A stretch of 64,000 nucleotides of DNA from Epiperipatus broadwayi (lineage: Eukaryota > Onychophora > Udeonychophora > Euonychophora > Peripatidae). Below are positions 15,479 through 27,515 of this stretch, piece after piece. The translations under genes were made by a program, and so were the position numbers. Location of the stretch: NCBI GenBank assembly GCA_028023455.1, contig JAQFVV010006232.1, positions 1,248,008 through 1,312,007 of the forward strand, read 5' to 3'. Position 1 is the first letter of the stretch. Each line of letters opens with the position of its first letter. Below the pieces are notes generated by a model that was not told where the DNA came from, did no database searches, and worked only from the letters and a program-made list of their open reading frames with translations.

Positions 15479-15689
15479 TTCATATTATTAATAAAGATAC
15501 AACTAGCATTAAAATTCAATTGTTGCTTAAATTTATGAGTTTAATAAAAGTATTTTTAATTATATATATTTGACTGTAATGTTGTGGAACGAACTATTTT
15601 TTATACATGCCAAAAAATTGACCTTCACTCCCTTCAATAGAGCGTGTGCGAAGAATAGTTCATTCCCCAATATTATAGATATATAAATC

Positions 15690-16007
15690 GTAAATATTTG
15701 AAACCAGGCACTCTTCACAAACCTGGGAGCTTAATTGTAAGTATAGAGGATTTGAACTCAGATTTTCAAGCACCCTTCAACTATCCACACTATCTCATAC
15801 AACTGATACACATGACCACACACATGTAGAAAAGATTAATAATCACCAATATACGTATTAATCTTTTCTACATGTGTGTGGTCATGTGTATCAGTTGTAT
15901 GAGATAGTGTGGATAGTTGAAGGGTGCTTGAAAATCTGAGTTCAAATCATCTATACTTACAATTAAGCTCCCAGGTTTGTGAAGAGTGCCTGGTTTCAAA
16001 TATTTAC
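15690..16007. repeat. Near-perfect palindrome, about 152-bp arms
   Basis: Arms 15690-15842 and 15856-16007 are reverse complements with a single mismatch that I can see (AGAGGATTTG against CAAATCATCT). The spacer is 13 nt. The near identity means the inverted copy was made at insertion or very recently. The junction lies at the self-complementary TACGTA of ribozyme helix III. Confidence 0.9.
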
Positions 16008-16436
16008 ATATTAAGCTTGTATCCTGTCCCTCCCTCTTATATGTATTTAATGAATACTGTCCTATACATGAGGGGTCATAGTGACTTCAGGTCAACATGG
16101 GCATGGTAATAATATTACCATCAACATGGGATTTGAGTTTTCATCATCAGATTTTCAATGATATGGATGGCTGAAAAGTTGGAGGTTGGAGGGGATTGAA
16201 GCCTGTCCATTAAAGTATAAAGATTTGCTATCTTAATATAAACTGAGCATTGATTATATATATATGTGTGAGAGATGATAGTCTGGACCAACTGATGAGT
16301 GCTGGTTTAGCATGAAATACGTATATTGGTGATTATTAATCTTTTCTACATGTGTGTGGTTATGTGTATCAGTTGTATGAGATAGTGTGGATAGTTGAAG
16401 GGTGCTTGAAAATCTGAGTTCAAATCCTCTATACTT
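15691..16436 (+). mobile_element. Hammerhead-bearing retrozyme-like element (R1)
   Basis: This is a non-coding 746-bp insertion flanked by a 14-bp direct repeat AGATATATAAATCG (15677-15690 and 16437-16450). It has three parts. First is an inverted copy (about 15691-15855) of the following stretch. Next is 15856-16007, which is a direct copy of 16334-16436 in its first 100 bases (period 478 bp). The body then runs to a hammerhead at 16287-16330, and the post-ribozyme stretch closes the element. It therefore holds slightly more than one unit length, and its first unit starts just past a ribozyme site. Relatives are at 49940-50493, 51878-52124 and 54212-54816. No polymerase III boxes or open frame were seen, so movement would need enzymes supplied in trans. 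A PLE source is my inference. Confidence 0.8.
16287..16330 (+). ncRNA. Hammerhead ribozyme, core intact
   Basis: This is a self-cleaving RNA motif. Helix I pairs ACCAA (16287-16291) with TTGGT (16326-16330). The core CTGATGA is at 16292-16298. Helix II pairs GTGCT (16299-16303) with AGCAT (16309-16313) around loop GGTTT. GAAA is at 16314-16317. Helix III is very short: the last A of GAAA and T16318 pair with A16323 and T16324 around loop ACGT. The predicted cut is after A16325. All invariant core positions of a type I hammerhead are present. Related copies vary the outer helix II pair as G-C, A-U and G-U, which supports RNA pairing. A helix III this short is typical of PLE and retrozyme hammerheads, which often cleave as dimers. 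Confidence 0.85.
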
Positions 16437-16450
16437 AGATATATAAATCG

Positions 16451-19400
16451 CTATATTATTAATTATAACATGTATATGTAATAGTAAATCAGCTTTGAAA
16501 TAGCCCATGGCAATACAAGAGCTTCTGCATCAAGTTTTTAAATACAAAAACAAAGAAAAAAAATTCAGGGTAGTCAACTTGCGAACATTTCCAGTCATGA
16601 TTTATTTTCTAGATGTGATAGTTAAATACCAATTTACGAACTAATATTGGACAATTAGTTAGGTTGCCTTTGGTTCAGCTATATGAAAGAAAAATTAATA
16701 GTTGAACAAAATGTTACAAGTTAACTTGGCTTGAATTTGAGCCCTAAGCAAAGGATATTATCATTGTACTATATAATACTCTCAGCTTATTGGTTCATAT
16801 TTATTTATTTTGCCTTAGAGATTAAAGTCTTTTTTCAGGACATTTAAATAATTTAAGATGTTTTATATAGCTAGACCATTTCAAACTGCAGATCGATTCA
16901 GATTGCTTTGTGATTATTGAGTAATAAATAAGCATACATTAAAAAACACTTATTAAAATTCTTTTTTTTTTTTAAAAAAAAAAAAAGATTAATTCTATTG
17001 AGGAATATTATATCCTTTATTGTTTCTCTTTAAAAGAATATTGAACAAGTCTTTGACATATAAAGAATGCTTAATGCTTTTTTTATTATTACCTTAAATA
17101 TACTTGTATAGACATAAGCAAATGTACATTAATGCACTTTGTAAGTATATATTTTTTTAACAGGTACATATTGACAGTAATTACTTTTTAACAAATATTA
17201 ATTTATTATTAATCATTTTTATTACATTAAAAATTATTATGTTTTTTTAATAAACACATTAAATTTAGTAGAATTTATAGTTTTGGGGTTTAAAAATTTT
17301 TGAAAGATATTGCATAAAAAAAAGAAAAATTGTTATGTGATCTTATATTTCTAATTTGTTGTGTATAACACACAGTTTAATCCAGAAACTAATTTATTTA
17401 CATCATATAACCGCGAAAACATTATTTTTATATAGTAAGAGAATGTCACTTAGATCAAATGGTTGCTGTCAGGCAACTGAAATATTAAAAAACTGAAAAT
17501 AATGCCACACATATAGTGCATCATTTCAACAGGGTATGGAATATGGAGTATTGTCTCTTGGATTAATTTTAAATATTGGATCATAATAAAATATATACCA
17601 ATAATGATTAAATCAAACATTTTATTATTCCATCACAATATTTTTTCAAAGATCTGCTTACATTCCAAAGGCATAATCTAATCTAAGTGACTGTCAAAAG
17701 ATATAATTATAAAATGTAGCTTTGTATTGATATTGAATTATAGTAAAAAGCATTGAGCAGAACAACACATTCTAATATTTTCCAGCTGAAATGCACTTTT
17801 TATTAACTCTTTTCTATTATAGCTTTTGAAATCTAGCCAGAATAAAAAATAAACTAATGAAACTAATTGATTGGGAAGAAAAAAACATTTATATAAAAAT
17901 AAATTTATTAACAAATTAAGAACTTACTTACATATTAATTAGTGAAAATAAAATAATGTATTGGCATAATCACACCCAATAAATATATATAGACATGATG
18001 TATGCTTGTGTACATTTTTCACTCACATATATTTATATTCTAGTTAAAAATTAGTTTGATTTTCACTCTACCTTCTTATTATTGACTAAAATTATGGAAT
18101 TAGTGTTGATTAAATTTTAGATTCAGCAAATATAAAAAATTCTTTGGATTCATTCTATCAATGTCACCATATAAAAAATATTGTAACCAAGAGAAAAATT
18201 ATCAAATTTCATTATCATATACAAAATGTTCATATATTCTTCACATAACATAACGTATTCTCTTACTATCAAATAATATTAATATATTTCTTATAAATTC
18301 ACTAATTGTCTATATCTAAAATATAAGTGATCTTAAATTGAAATAATTTAATTTCTGACTGATAATATTTATTGGAACCATTGGTGAAATAATGAGCTTT
18401 AGGTGTGTTATTTAGATGTTGAATCTTGAATATGTTTGTAAGAACTTCTATAAGTTAGCTTTTTATATATTAAGAAGTTAATATAGATAAGTTAATATAG
18501 ATATCTCATTGCAGCATCCTTCTTTTACATTTATGCAAGATTTATCTATCAATAATTTGCAGATCAATTTCACTAGATGACATTTTTCAGTTTTGCTTGG
18601 TAAGTAAATACCAGGGTATGAGAGTAGTTTAATTCAGGATATGGTTAACAACTCCTTTGATACAGCAAACAACAGATCACAATTTAAATTTGTTTACTAA
18701 ATCTCAGCATTCATTTCTCTTAGGCATTACATTACTAGAAAACATTGTATCTATAATTGTCTCATGACCCATAACTAGTTTCTTGAAAAAACTATAAACA
18801 TAATCATGATTTATTATCATGACAATGGAAATATATTGAAATGTACTCTTTATACTTATAGGTTTATTCTTTACATTTGTAAACTAAACATAAATTTTTT
18901 ATTGATGCAATAAGAATTTACAATTAAATCAGATGATGAATGGTACTAATATTTTTTTATGTAACTGACTTTGTTAACTCTTGCAAATATTAAATATATA
19001 CTTTTTTATTTTTTGACTTGACTGTATAAAATGAATACTGAATTTTTTTTTTGAAGTCTGAAGTCTGAATTTTTGTTAAACTTTCTCTTTCAATTAATTT
19101 TTATAATATTTCTATGTTACCAATTTGTTGACATACAAACATGCTTCCCATAGCTCAGAAATTAATCTACCCATCTGCACTGAATATAATTTTAAAATAT
19201 GTCTGACCTTATTATCTTATATCCTAAATTCTTAATTATTCACATTTGTCTGAACAATAGATTGTTTACCTAATTATAGCATTTCATATTTTAATTTTAC
19301 ATGTATTACTTGAAGATATTTGTTTGCCCATCATGATCTTGATGAAAACTGAATTTTCTAAAAGTAATTCTAATTTTAAATTATTGCTTTCACTAGCAGT

Positions 19401-22400
19401 CATATTTTTTAACTACCAAAATTATCAGTACAAATTAAAATGTGTATATTCATAAAAACTGATCTTCTTATTCATTGCTATTCATTGAAATGAGAAATGG
19501 AATTTTAGATTAGTTGTATATGCAAAGACACACATTTCCAAATTTATATAATGTGTAATATTTCTAAAAATATTAAATAAGAAAATTATTTTTATTTCCA
19601 AGAATTTTAAAGGTAATTTATATCAAATTTATTGATTTTTTATAGAATAAAAAATTTCCAAATAAAACAATAAATGAATGAAAAAAAGTATTCAGTGCTA
19701 TGTACTTTTATCTAATGTATATAATTGGGGACACACATCTTTACAAGTTCTAAAGTGACATTTTTTTATTTTATCTATATTTTGTTCAGTTATTGTAATA
19801 TAATGATTGTGATATAATATCAAAACCTATACTTTTATATCTTGCATATTTTCATAATGTTTTAGTTTTAAATTTGTAATATTGTTATGATTCATTCAAC
19901 TTAAGTTCATCATAAAACATTCACAAAATAATATTAGAATTAAACAGTATTAAACAATATTTTAATGCTAAGAAAGTCTCCAGTTATCATTTATATGTAA
20001 CTCAATTAAATGTCTTACAATATCATTATATTAGTGCATAGTAAAAAGAAATGAATCCGATTTAAAGTAAAATCAATTATATATGCAAATAATCATTAAA
20101 ACCAATCAACACTTAGATAATCTCAATATAAATAACAACCAACTATCTCAAACTACTGCCAAGAAAAGCTCTTTTTAACAATAGTTATAATGTACCATCT
20201 GTGATTAGACTTAAAATAGGCATTGTCATATTTAAAAACAAATACTGTTATGATTCCACGAGTTAGTAAATGTTTAAATCACCAAGTCATGGTTATCATA
20301 ATTTTGGAATTATTATAAATACACTCAAATACAAAATAATATTTGTGGTTTATTTTTGTTTTCTTTTTGTAAAAAATAATATGATAAGTAATTTACTGTA
20401 TTGAACTTAATATCTTACTATAAAATTATTCATAAATTTAAAGACATATATTTTGATATATTTTACAGAAATGTTTTGTTTATTTATATATTTTAACAAC
20501 AAGAGATATACATATGTAAATAAATAATATTTACATGTGTGTATAAATATATGTGCACGTGTGTATAGATTATTGTGTAATTTTAAAATCCCTTACTTTA
20601 ATATAATGTTATTAAAATATATTATTTGTAATCTTTTGTTAAACAAACGTTTTTAATTTTTGATTTGTAATTTAATAAGTAGAAATTAAATAAAAAATAT
20701 TTTGTTAGAAATGTTGTACATTCAAATAATCTCTAATTAAAATGCAATAATTACACAATAATATAGAAGGGATGAATTCAAGTTTCACATTTGCTACTGT
20801 TTCCAGAGACAAATAATATAAAAAGGCTGTGATTTTAAGTTCAGAGTTCTATATATATTTTTATCAATTTAATGGTGTACTGCATTTTTGCAATAATTTT
20901 TTTAAAAATATGATATATATTTTTTAAAATGTGTAATAATAACATTTATATATAAAATATTATTTCAATATAAAATTTGTAATGTAAATAGTATAATAGA
21001 AAGCAAAGCAGTAAATATTATTTACTGGAAAACAATTTAGCATTTTGAGAGGTACCTAAAATAACAACTAAAACATCAAATTTGTTTAGGAGCATTTTGA
21101 AGAAAAATTATAAAATGCTTTTAATGTATTACTATGTAAATTAACATTTACATGTATGCATCTATTTGTGGGCTAGGAAAAAAATAATTTGCTAAGCATT
21201 AGAACCCAAGTGAATAATTGTTTTAAATTTGATGGATAACAATTTAATGATATTAAAAGAATAAAATAATTTATGTTACTCAACATCAACTACAACATGA
21301 CATATTAAGGATTATTTGTTAAGTAGACTTTGGATATTTTAAAAAGAAATAAGCTCTGGAAATTATTATATCTTGAAAACTATGATTTTATGGATTTTGT
21401 TTGCATGAATTTAATAAAAGAAACAAAGTTGTAAAATTCTTTGTGTATAGACATTGACTAGTATCTTATCTCATTTAATAAAATAGGTTATAGGCTATAT
21501 ATATATATAATTATTATTCAAATTGTTATTTTGAAGGTCATTTTATGTATATATGTGTGCAAGTGAACATATAGATATATAATTAACCAAGGACAAATTT
21601 TAATAACTAACTCTAAATTTAAACAATTATAATAAATTTTGTTTAATAACTCATTTTTGTTCTTTTATAAATGATCTGGAAGTGAACTAAGGTAAATTAG
21701 CATTTTATGTGTGTATTTAACTTATATATTATTTATTGAAAATAAATCAATATTTTCTATGTGGTTAAAGAAAGTGTAATGTATTATCACCACCTTACAG
21801 TCAAAACAATTAGAACATTTCATAATAGTCTATTTTATACTATTAAAACATATTATTCAATATCTTATTTATTTGTAAATAAAATTGTTTTATTTATTAA
21901 ATTGGAGTCAATAGTTTTATTTGATTTGGTAAGTACATGATATATTATTAATAATTTTAAAGTTTCTATGCAATCACAAATATGTAAAAATTCTAATTAG
22001 CAAAATAATATTATATTATGATATTAGAATTCAGTAATTAGCAAAAGTGAACCTAATTTTATCATCAATATCAATTGCTACTATTCAAATGTAAAAGCAA
22101 GTTGACAAATTATTTATACAAATTTTATAAAATCATCAAATGATTTTATTCATTCTTTAATACTATTGTAAATTTTAATACTTAACTATAAAAGGTTATT
22201 TTATGAATGAATCCTAATATAAACTATTACTTAATACATTCATTATAAATTTTTAACTAAATTATTTTAAATTAAATATTACAATTTTAGCATCCAAACA
22301 GGTTATCACATATTTAATATATAAATATTATTAATAGAGTTGAATTTTGTTTCAGTATAGATTCTAATCATACTTTTTACTAATTTTAAATGGAATTATT

Positions 22401-22520
22401 GCTTAAATTTATATAGTCGCAGATTTGATTTGTATATTTTGTGTAGCTCTATTAATTTCAGCTAGCCTATTTATATTGTTACAGATTTGATGTTGTATAT
22501 TTTATACTACTACAAATTTT
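16451..22520. other. AT-rich stretch, nothing recognised
   Basis: About 6 kb of AT-rich DNA without a recognisable gene, SINE, ribozyme core or long inverted repeat. It contains poly-A/T runs (for example 16964-16986) and short (AT)n tracts only. Confidence 0.5.
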
Positions 22521-22529
22521 AACATTACT

Positions 22530-23877
22530 CAATTTGTGGAGCATATAAGAGATTATTGGAAGAATGCAGTATTAATATTAATATTTAAAAAAAGTGATAA
22601 AGAAGATATTAGAAATTACAAACATATCAGACTTTTATCAGTTTTATACAAAAGTTTTACTAAGATAATTACAACTCATCTACAGAAAACATTGGATTTC
22701 CACCAACCAAGAGAACAAGCTGGATTTAAAAGTGGTTTTAGTACAGTAGATCATATACAGGTATTGAGAGAAGTTATAGAAAGGACAAATAAATATGAGA
22801 TGCCATTATGCTTTGGATTTGTAGATTATGAAAAGGCATTTGATTCTATACCTCTTCAGTGATTAAAGCATTGGATCATCAAAATATAGCTCCAGGATAT
22901 TGTCATATTTTAAATAAACATGCAACAGCAACAATTACATTACATAATGATATTAGGAAAGTCAACAGTGAGAAGGGTGTAAAATAGGAAAACATATTTC
23001 CAAAACTTTTTACAGCAGTGCTGCAAGAAGTATTTTGCGGATTAAAATGGGAAGCTAAAGAAGTGAAAGTAAATGGAGATTATTTAAATCATTTAGATTT
23101 TGCAGATAATGTACTTGTTTTTGCAAATAATGCTTTAGAGCTGCAAAAAATGTTGCAGGAGTTGTCAGATGAAAGTAAGAAAGTAGGACTAAAGATAAAT
23201 GGTAAAAAGAGTAAAGTAATGTTTAATGGATTTTCTCAAAATATAAAAATAAGAATTGATTATGATGAGTTAGAAGAAGTTAACAGCTACAAATACCTTG
23301 CCCAGATTATTAATATAGATGAAACATAATGGTTGAAATTGATCATAGAATTAAACTTGGTTACAGTGCTTTTGGTAGAAAAAACTTGATACTAAAAGTC
23401 AATTAGCCTATGGGTTTGATAAGGAAGGTTTTTAATAAATGTGTTTTACCAGTTCTTACTTATGGATCAGAGACTTGGACACTTAATAGAAGAGCAATAC
23501 AGAGACTTCAGACAACTCAAAGAAGTATCGAGAGATGCACATTGGGAGTAAAAGAAGAGATTGAAAATGCAATATTTGGGTAAGAGAAAAACAGGTGTCA
23601 CTGACATCATTAAAAAAATTTAAAAGACTGAAATGAAGTTGGGCTGGACATATTTCTAGAAGTGATGGTAATAGATGGACAATTGAAATATTAAACTGGA
23701 TTCCAAGAGATTGTAAGGACCCAGGAAAAGATCATATGTGAGATGGATGGATGAAATAAGAAAGTATGCAGAAGTGGTGTGGAGAAGAGAAGCTAAATAT
23801 CAGAGAAGATGGATTGAACTTGGAGAGACCTTCCTGCAGTGTATTGATAATGGTTGATGATGATGATGATAAGAGTA
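22530..23877 (+). pseudogene. RTE/BovB-like LINE, 5'-truncated, reverse transcriptase remnant
   Basis: This is a non-LTR retrotransposon copy starting inside the RT domain and ending in a (TGA)n-type tail at about 23853-23871, the microsatellite 3' end characteristic of RTE elements. It is flanked by the 9-bp duplication AACATTACT (22521-22529 and 23878-23886). Frame 22536-22862 holds LILIFKKSDKEDIRNY, LLSVLYKSFTKIITT, QPREQAGFKSGFST and the catalytic FVDYEKAFDSI. A frame break follows. Frame 23018-23329 holds LDFADNVLVFANN, where the second catalytic motif reads FADN instead of FADD, then LGYKYL-type thumb relics (NSYKYLAQII). Stops continue into the C-terminal region (SETWTL, RWMDEIRK). It is a dead copy. 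Confidence 0.88.
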
Positions 23878-24674
23878 AACATTACTATTTCTCCATTTTA
23901 TATTATAAAGATTGGTAGGTAAAGTGTGGGTATATAAAACAAAAACAAAATCTCTCTCTCACTGTCCCAGTTTTTTACATTTACAATATGTATATATATA
24001 TTTTAAGCATCGACCCATATTATTGTTGCATAATTTATGCATGTATATGAGTTCTCCCACAGCTTCAAGTAAGTATATTTATGAGCATGGTTTAAATCCC
24101 ATCTCAAGCGCCAATCCTACACTTTGATAAGAATTATACCCACTGAAACCATAAATAAGGGTTCTGTACATATATATATATATATATCTAGGGTAGCGCA
24201 TCCAGACTAGCTCTATCTCAAGGTCTGGGGAGCATGGTCTAACTAGAGATCAAAGCAAAGACAATTCCTAATTATGTCATATATATCTACGTATATCATA
24301 CAATAATTTACTTGTTTACAAATTATATTACCCAGCCAGAAGTTATAACAAAACTAGGCTGTAAATTACTACGCTAGTTATCATTTAATTCTAAGCTTTA
24401 TACACACCCATACATATCTTAATATTCATGCGCACAACCCATTTATTCCAATACACACATATATGATTCATATATATAGAAATGAAAAAGTGCAATTATA
24501 CATCAGAGTTGTTTATTTAATGTTTTTTTTATATTTAATTTAAACATTACTGTATTTAACATATAAAACAGGCAAAACTCACTATACGTATGCCACACAC
24601 AGCAAGCTAGAGTAATCAATGGATGCCAGAAGGCTTGTGCATAAAATCCTCATCTAGTGCCTACTCATTCAATA

Positions 24675-24716
24675 TCCCCAGACTAGTTTCTGGATTGTGG
24701 CCTTCGTCAGTGATGA
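24675..24716 (-). ncRNA. Degenerate hammerhead (mirror copy)
   Basis: This is the inverted-arm counterpart of 24978-25019. The core reads CTGACGA instead of CTGATGA, and helix I has one mismatch. GAAA and the GTC cleavage triplet are kept. It is probably inactive. Confidence 0.65.
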
Positions 24717-24977
24717 GCCTGTTTACTGGCTTAAAACCAATCCTGCCTAATGGGATATTGGTGGCTGTGGTTATTAAAGAACCAAAGACACCAAAAGGTA
24801 TGGTAACTGAACTGGGTTCAGACCCATATAACTATATAAGATGATGGGTTGAATTGGAAACATTAAGGTGTTTTCAGTTTAAGACTCATAGTTTTATAGT
24901 TAAATGGAGATAAAAGGTGGTTGCTGGAGGGTTGCATTAGATCTAAGATCTAGATGCAGTGCTCTCAGATCCAAGGC

Positions 24978-25019
24978 TTCTCACTGATGAAGGCCATAAG
25001 CCAGAAACTAGTCTGGGGA
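24978..25019 (+). ncRNA. Hammerhead ribozyme, core intact, GUC cleavage site
   Basis: Helix I pairs TTCTCA (24978-24983) with TGGGGA (25014-25019), six pairs including two G-U. CTGATGA is at 24984-24990. Helix II pairs GGC (24992-24994) with GCC (25000-25002) around CATAA, flanked by an A-A opposition. GAAA is at 25004-25007. Helix III is only AC/GT around a 2-nt loop (TA). The cleavage triplet GTC is at 25011-25013, the classical hammerhead site, with the cut predicted after C25013. A two-pair helix III is too tight for a stable monomer, so dimeric cleavage would be expected, as known for PLE and retrozyme hammerheads. Confidence 0.8.
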
Positions 25020-26243
25020 TATTGGATGAGTAGGCACTAGATGGGGATTTTATACACAAGCCTTTTGGCATCCATTGATTACTCTAGCTTGCTGTGTGTG
25101 GCATACGTATAGTGAGTTTTGCCTGTTTTAACAACAGTTATACACAAGCATAAGAAATGGTCATGTGATGTTTATTGATTTAACATATAGGTAACACAAG
25201 TCCCTTCATTACTACACATTTATTGAACACACACACATATATATATAGAGCAAAGATCAATTTACTTTAATTATGATCAAATGTTCATGTGGTCAAAGCT
25301 AACAGTCTGCACATTTATATCCCAAAAAAATACTGGTCTTATCGATATTTGTTGATTCCAAGGATGGTAAACAGTTCGCAATGTGATATACCAAGTAGCT
25401 TATCATAGAGGTGGAGTAGATGATTCACTCGCTTAAGAGATCCTAGCTGCATGTGCTTCATCGCCATTACACTTGATAAAATTTTCACAGTGAATTTCAT
25501 AAGCTGATTCAGGTGAGTTCTACAATAACAATCCACTGGGTCAGTCTAATGAAACTCACACTATTTAATTACCCCAACATTATGATGGGAATATTACTAA
25601 AACTTCTTAATCAATTACACATTAATCCAATCCAAAATTCTGTGCCCCATCTCTTTTCTTTCCTTCCAATTACCACTATATAATTGAGAGCAAAAAAAAA
25701 CTAGTTATTTTCTCTCACACTCTTTAACTTCGCATTTTCCCTTATCTATTTGTACGCTGCAGACCGGATCTTCCATTGTTTCAGAATACCAACTCAACCA
25801 GTTGCAAGACTTCTGGCAGACAGAGTCATTAACTTAAACTGCCTGCAGCAACTAATTCATTCTATTTCTGCATCTTTAAATCCCCAATGGATTCATCAAA
25901 AAACATGTGTTACCGCTAATATTATTAAAAATGTAGAACTTAGAACATTAACGAACAACAAAATATATATGTATAACCAAAAACAAATTTAAACAACTCC
26001 CTATATAATTGCCTCTCATCAATCCCAAGTATAACCGTTAATACCTATACACACTTTATAATAACACACATACAATTATATATATATATAAAAGCATACA
26101 GTCTATCCTTTAACAGATTATGTATTACTTTCACACTCTTTGTAACAGTAACAGGGTTTGAATGACTATTTATACATCTTTTCGCATGCAATTAACACTC
26201 TATGTGATATTATCTCTTGTATTCGAACCCAGCTACTGTCACA

Positions 26244-26254
26244 TAGCCCCCTGG
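26244..26254 (-). promoter_or_regulatory. Polypurine tract of Ty3/gypsy element
   Basis: The minus strand reads CCAGGGGGCTA immediately before the TGTGACAG start of the 3' LTR, the expected position for the plus-strand DNA priming site. The C/T interruption makes it short. Confidence 0.65.
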
Positions 26255-26408
26255 TGCAATAGCCTTCAAATACCTTCTGTGTATTTGAATGGCTTCTTAA
26301 ATGACTCTTCTATCCTTTAGCCCTCTCTGGGTTTGCGAAGGGCTTGAGTGACTAAGCATGGGATGACCCCTTTACTTCCCACCCAGTATCTACCCAAAAT
26401 GCATGTTT

Positions 26409-27300
26409 TCACTGACTCTTTGTTATCGTAAACAGGCTCTCATATAGATTGCAATTTTTTTTGCAAATAAACTTTCCAGGTTCACTTATGTGTGGTGTCC
26501 TCACCATTACCTGGTCCCCCACCTTAAAGGAATGCGAGGAACTCTTGAAACCCTCTTTTCGTTGTCTACGTCTGTGAACCATCGACTGGTAGGCCTGGTA
26601 CCTATCATTTTCTACATCAATGGGAGGTTCTTCTTCTGGAAAATCAGCTTTGAACAACCTAGGTGTGTGCTTACCAAAATGCAAATGTATTGGGTGAAGT
26701 CAGTAGATTCTTTCACAGCCCAATTCATATAGTTTAAAATGGCTGGAAGTTGTTTGACCCACTTCCTATGGTCGGTTTGGATATAAGTACGAAACAACCT
26801 ACCCAATTCCCACATCATTCTTTCACAGGGATTGAAGTGAGGGTTACGGATCGAGGTTAACATGTCTTATTTTCAACTGTTTGGTCCATCTCATTCACTT
26901 CCTCGAAATGAATGGGTTTCCATGATCAGATACAATAGTTCAAGGTTTTTCCACCAATGGAATATGCTCATTTTCTAGGACACATATGGTGTTCCTTGCA
27001 TTGGATTGCATGATGGGATATGCAGACACCAGTTTGGAGAATAAGTCATAAACAACCAAGAGGTATTTCTTTTTATTGAAGGCTGGCAGTGGGCCATAAA
27101 AATCCACTGCATTGATTTCCTTAGGCTCTCTGTGGATCATGGACAACATCGGAGCTGTATATTTCCTAATTGCAGGCTTAACCCTCTGGCAAATTTCGCA
27201 CTGCCCGATGACAGCTGCAACTTTGCCATGCATGCCTGGCCAGTAAAACCACCTCCTAATCCACCCTTCAGTCTTAATTATCCCATAGTGGCTGGATCAG
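26409..27300 (-). pseudogene. Ty3/gypsy integrase, broken
   Basis: This is the integrase end of Pol. From the N-terminal side, 27233-26940 holds CEICQRVKP (end of the zinc-binding HHCC region), then AVDFYGPLPAF with the first catalytic Asp and LLVVYDLFSK with a conserved Asp of the core fold. Segment 26863-26612 holds NPHFNPCERMMWELGRLFRT with the catalytic Glu of the DDE triad in the usual NP-ER setting. Segment 26684-26409 holds the C-terminal basic region and FKVGDQVMVRTP, the typical post-core beta domain. The pieces lie in different frames with stops between them, so the gene is dead. It sits directly upstream of the polypurine tract and 3' LTR, which is standard Ty3/gypsy order. Confidence 0.85.
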
Positions 27301-27515
27301 CAGTGAATATGTGCCACCAGTGTGGTCCTCATATGACATGGGATGACTGATCTCCACTCTGCTGGATTTTCTTTAACTCTATATTGTAGCACCCCTTGCT
27401 CCAATCTAAACTTATGAATATTTATATTGTAGCACCCCTTGCTCCAATCTAAACTTATGAATATTTGGCCCAACCCAACCTCCCATCAACTTACCCTTTT
27501 TATCTCCCAATTGGT

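Larger units (their letters stand above)
24565..25177 (+). mobile_element. Hammerhead-bearing element (E) inserted in the 3' LTR
   Basis: This is a 613-bp non-coding insertion that is absent from the matching point of the other LTR (near 35726), so its boundaries are secure. It is flanked by an 11-bp direct repeat ATTTAACATAT (24554-24564 and 25178-25188). The first 150 bases (24565-24717) are an inverted copy of 24976-25131. The last 46 bases (25132-25177) are unpaired. The body between the arms has no open frame. A complete hammerhead lies at 24978-25019 in the right arm and a mutated mirror copy at 24675-24716. The arrangement (inverted start, body, ribozyme near the 3' end, 11-14 bp target duplication) equals that of element R1 and of the PLE at 58454-59599, but the sequence is a different family. 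Confidence 0.85.
24001..26243 (-). repeat. 3' LTR of Ty3/gypsy element (interrupted)
   Basis: On the minus strand it begins TGTGACAGTAGCTGGG (26243 downward) and ends ...GCTTAAAA at 24001. It matches the 5' LTR pieces at 30507-30697 and 35321-36785 nearly end to end, with differences showing that the two LTRs have aged. It is split by a hammerhead-bearing insertion at 24565-25177; without that insertion it is about 1.63 kb. The host flank ATATA (23996-24000) matches ATATA at 36786-36790, consistent with a 5-bp target duplication, although the sites are AT repeats. The LTR has its own (AT)n tract at about 24168-24187. Confidence 0.88.

Noticed and set aside
24565-25131. Element E as an ordinary MITE with TIRs
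   Set aside because: The target duplication lies 46 bp beyond the right arm, so the inverted arms are not the element ends.
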